From the NCBI GenBank assembly GCA_936450465.1, contig OW388302.1, forward strand, positions 57,228,459 through 57,292,458: a stretch of DNA of 64,000 bases. Direction: 5' to 3'. This document shows, piece by piece, positions 61,530 to 64,000 of this stretch. The first letter of the stretch is position 1. The number at the start of each line of letters is the position of its first letter. This DNA comes from Gibbula magus. Its lineage: Eukaryota; Mollusca; Gastropoda; Trochida; Trochidae. The notes under the pieces were generated by a model. That model searched no databases and had not been told where the DNA came from. It saw only the letters and a list, made by a program, of their open reading frames with translations. Position numbers and translations under genes: made by a program.

Positions 61530-61818
61530 TAATAATAATAATAAATGCATATTTATATTGCGCTAAATCCATGCTTTGAATGCTCTAAGCACTACACATA
61601 TTATTACCCTGAAGGAATTTTACTTTCAGGCTGCTACTAAGCACTCCGCACGACCGGATAGGTAGACTGAGTGCAATGTGGATGAAGTGCCTTGCCCAAG
61701 GGCACAACACAGTGTGAGACCCAGGTCACAAATCTTTGGTGTCTCCACAGGGATTCGAACCCGGGTCTCTGGCGTGAGAGGCCAGCACGCTAAGCACTAC
61801 ACCAATGTGCTCCTTGCA
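61530..61818 (-). mobile_element. tRNA-derived SINE with ATT tail
   Basis: On the minus strand it has a tRNA-like head near 61,815 with the B box GGTTCGAATCC, a body with TGCCCTTGGGCAAGGCACTT and the tail AAATATGCATTTATTATTAT. The structure is that of an invertebrate SINE with a LINE-type 3' end. It lies upstream of the first visible LEDGF-like exon. Confidence 0.85.
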
Positions 61819-62837
61819 AATTTAGTACTGTAAATAAGGTCTATGAAACAGATTGAACAGGATTGCCTACTTTATACGTTTTACCGACGTGTGACGAGAG
61901 ATAGGTATGCTTCAAATTGTGCATCTATATGATTTAGCAGGAGAGCTAAGCAATTCATGAATGGGCGAGAAGTAGTTCCATCAACCAATCAAATCAACTG
62001 GTCACCATGGCCCGGGTAGTTTATGTCACTGAAACGTCACTTTCAAATTAAATTAAGCAACTGCACAAAATTAATTACTATAAATGTATTCATACATTTC
62101 ATTGTTCCCAGCCACTGCCATTCTTTTGTTACAAGAGTTGTCTTCCGACATTTCTCTTTGCAAAAGAGTAACAATTTCTGTCAATAAACTAAATACCATT
62201 TTATCTGCCAAACTGTATTTCACAGGTGATAGCTCTTCAAGTTCAAGCGTATTTATAACTTTCATCAACTCTTGTTTATATATTTCACGGGCGACACACG
62301 GGGATATTCTGTGTACGTCTCTTCTGACCCTCAAACTTCAGAAATACCTAAAATGATAACTATCCCGGTTACACTGTCTCTATATTTATGTAGAGGCCCT
62401 GAATCAGTATAGTTAGCATTTTAGACTTTTTTTTTCAGTTTTTGAGTCAGTACTTGGACAACTACTGTAGTTTAAGCATGTTGGACAAAATAAGGTGATG
62501 ATGTAAACCAAAATAATTCCGTTACCGTGATTGGAAATGTAATGTTGCACATACAAAAATATTTCATTTTTGACGTCATTTTTGCACTTAGCAATGGCAA
62601 TAACATTACGCGGATTGTATCACTGTACACAAATCGTCATCCCTTCCTTGATATCTAACTGCAGTGGTGAGCACAACTTTCTCTGAGAAAACTGTCCCCT
62701 CCCCTCCACAATCATATATTCTTATTGAATAAAGAGACCAAACACATGGTGCTTCAGCTTTAATGAATGTATGAATATTTGATAGTGATAAACAATGCAT
62801 CATAATGAAAACAACAAGGCAAAAGTGAACACAGCTC

Positions 62838-63250
62838 AAATACCCCCGCCTGAAGTTTGATCGTATTCATACAGTATAAATAAAATGGAAAACATAATCT
62901 AGTCAATCATGTCAATGAATAACTGATTGTTTTTAATGAAAATATTTTTGTAATTATTTGAACCGTGGAGTTTAAACCACTGAAAGGTATAACAATACCA
63001 TATACGCAACATCCAAAGTAAAGTTTTCAAGTTATATATTTTTTTAGTTATGCCCCAGAAATGACACAAATGACACAGAGTTAAACCCTACAGGACACAA
63101 CAGCACCATATAGGTTACTTCGATACCAAATTTGAAGTTTCCAAGTCAAATAGTTTTTGAGATATGCTCCAAAAACAATTTCGAACGGACAGACGCACGG
63201 ACGGACACATGGAAATATATACCCCCGACAACGTCGTAGCAGGGGTATAA
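62838..63250. mobile_element. Related CCCCCG-bounded repeat
   Basis: It starts AATACCCCCGCCTG and ends near AGCAGGGGTATAATGAG, with an internal ACGGACGGACAC stretch. It resembles the element at 56530-57456 in its ends only. Similar internal pieces occur at 18,300-18,545 and 28,850-28,890. Confidence 0.45.
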
Positions 63251-63304
63251 TGAGAAAAGCATAAAATCTTAGACTCATATGACTGATGTCAGGGTGATAC
63301 CAGG

Positions 63305-63470
63305 CAACCCACGATAATCATGGATACTACACTGCCCAGACTGATACTACCCAAATGGATATCTTATACTACCTAGACGGATATCTAATAATATCCATAC
63401 TGCTTCGCCGGATATCTTATTATACCTAGCCGGATATCTTATACTGCCCAGTCTAATATCTTATACTGCC
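63305..63470. repeat. Degenerate tandem repeat with GGATATCTTATACTGCC
   Basis: About five imperfect units of 30-35 bp built on CCGGATATCTTATACTGCCC. No coding sense is seen. Confidence 0.65.
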
Positions 63471-64000
63471 CATGCCCTCAAATATTATTACTGTATTATT
63501 TCGGTCACAAGACCATACCTAAGACAACCCCCACTTTTCGGAGGATTGTCCTGGTTATTCTCAGGTGATAGCCCAACCCCAATTTTGCCAGATGTTCCAT
63601 GGTGATACATTACACAACTTTATTATTTGATTTTAAGGTAAGTGTCAAAAACCTATATAAGACCTATTCTGACTGGCCGACAGTCTCTGCTATAAATTTT
63701 CATCTGAGTTGTGATCTCTCCCGTCTCAAAGCCCCACCCCCTTTATTCAAGATGTTTGTTTGCCTGTCCCCCTGGTCTTATACCAGAGAGAGTATGGTGG
63801 TAGGATATAACTTAGTTGCAAGTTGACAATTTCACATTAGTAGTTTGTTATGTCATCAAACAATTTATAGTTTTCCATCTCTGGGCAATTATAGCTCTGA
63901 AACCCTTTGTTCAATATGCTGCCTTTAAAATTAATTGTGAGTACTGTTGTAGGAGATTTTCAGATCTGTATGTGAACATAAATTGTCAATAGAAATGTAT

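Larger units (their letters stand above)
61819..64000. other. No exon identified; upstream side of the LEDGF-like gene
   Basis: I found no PWWP-coding exon here. A minus-strand frame at 62071-62334 (MRVRRDVHRISPCVAREIYK and on) has a protein-like composition but no recognisable family and no clear splice borders. It could be a repeat-derived fragment. Confidence 0.45.

Noticed and set aside
62071..62334. Upstream exon or separate gene (87-codon frame)
   Set aside because: The composition is protein-like, but I recognise no family and see no convincing acceptor or donor, so it is only noted as unresolved.

Overview
The window looks like nuclear DNA of a marine mollusc, most likely a gastropod. 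It is AT-rich, intron-rich and packed with repeats. Many are of kinds familiar from molluscan genomes: SINEs ending in GTGAGTTGGGGTTTAACGCC, other tRNA-derived SINEs, CGGGGGTATAAT-bounded elements, and degenerate repeats carrying GTCCGTCCGTCC. There are no prokaryotic operons, CRISPR arrays or viral genes.

The right third (about 42.6-61.2 kb, minus strand) holds the one well-supported gene. It is a LEDGF/HDGFL2-type chromatin reader, of which I can follow 13 exons (2,531 coding nt, 842 residues plus stop). All splice phases agree, and the integrase-binding domain and the C-terminus are intact; the N-terminal PWWP exons must lie beyond base 64,000. Its introns carry ten short sequences on the host strand that read as box C/D snoRNAs. 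Six belong to family A, whose conserved guide could pair with 18S rRNA. Four belong to family B, which may pair with the 28S peptidyl-transferase region. Two introns also hold minisatellites built from splice-site sequence: a 53-bp repeat that copies an exon end with its 5' splice site, and a 27-bp repeat running into a 3' splice site.

A second gene is represented by one exon at 18.70-18.80 kb (minus), which resembles the N-terminus of a calexcitin / sarcoplasmic calcium-binding protein.

The rest (1-42 kb) is repeat-rich. It includes a 4-kb 34-bp minisatellite (5.4-9.5 kb), a 55-bp minisatellite (0.95-1.57 kb) and several smaller ones. It also has a 2.37-kb terminal-inverted-repeat element inserted in one copy of a tandem duplication (21.4-23.8 kb), and a set of long hairpins (24-31 kb and 40 kb). 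Further right are a 1.18-kb foldback element made of arrayed 16-bp palindromes (32-33 kb), a broken Tc1 transposase (35.5-36.5 kb), two LINE 3' ends, and several copies of a 223-bp foldback MITE with 9-bp target duplications.

Splice sites, snoRNA boxes, target duplications and repeat periods were read by eye. Family names and rRNA targets rest on memory of the families, not on a search.
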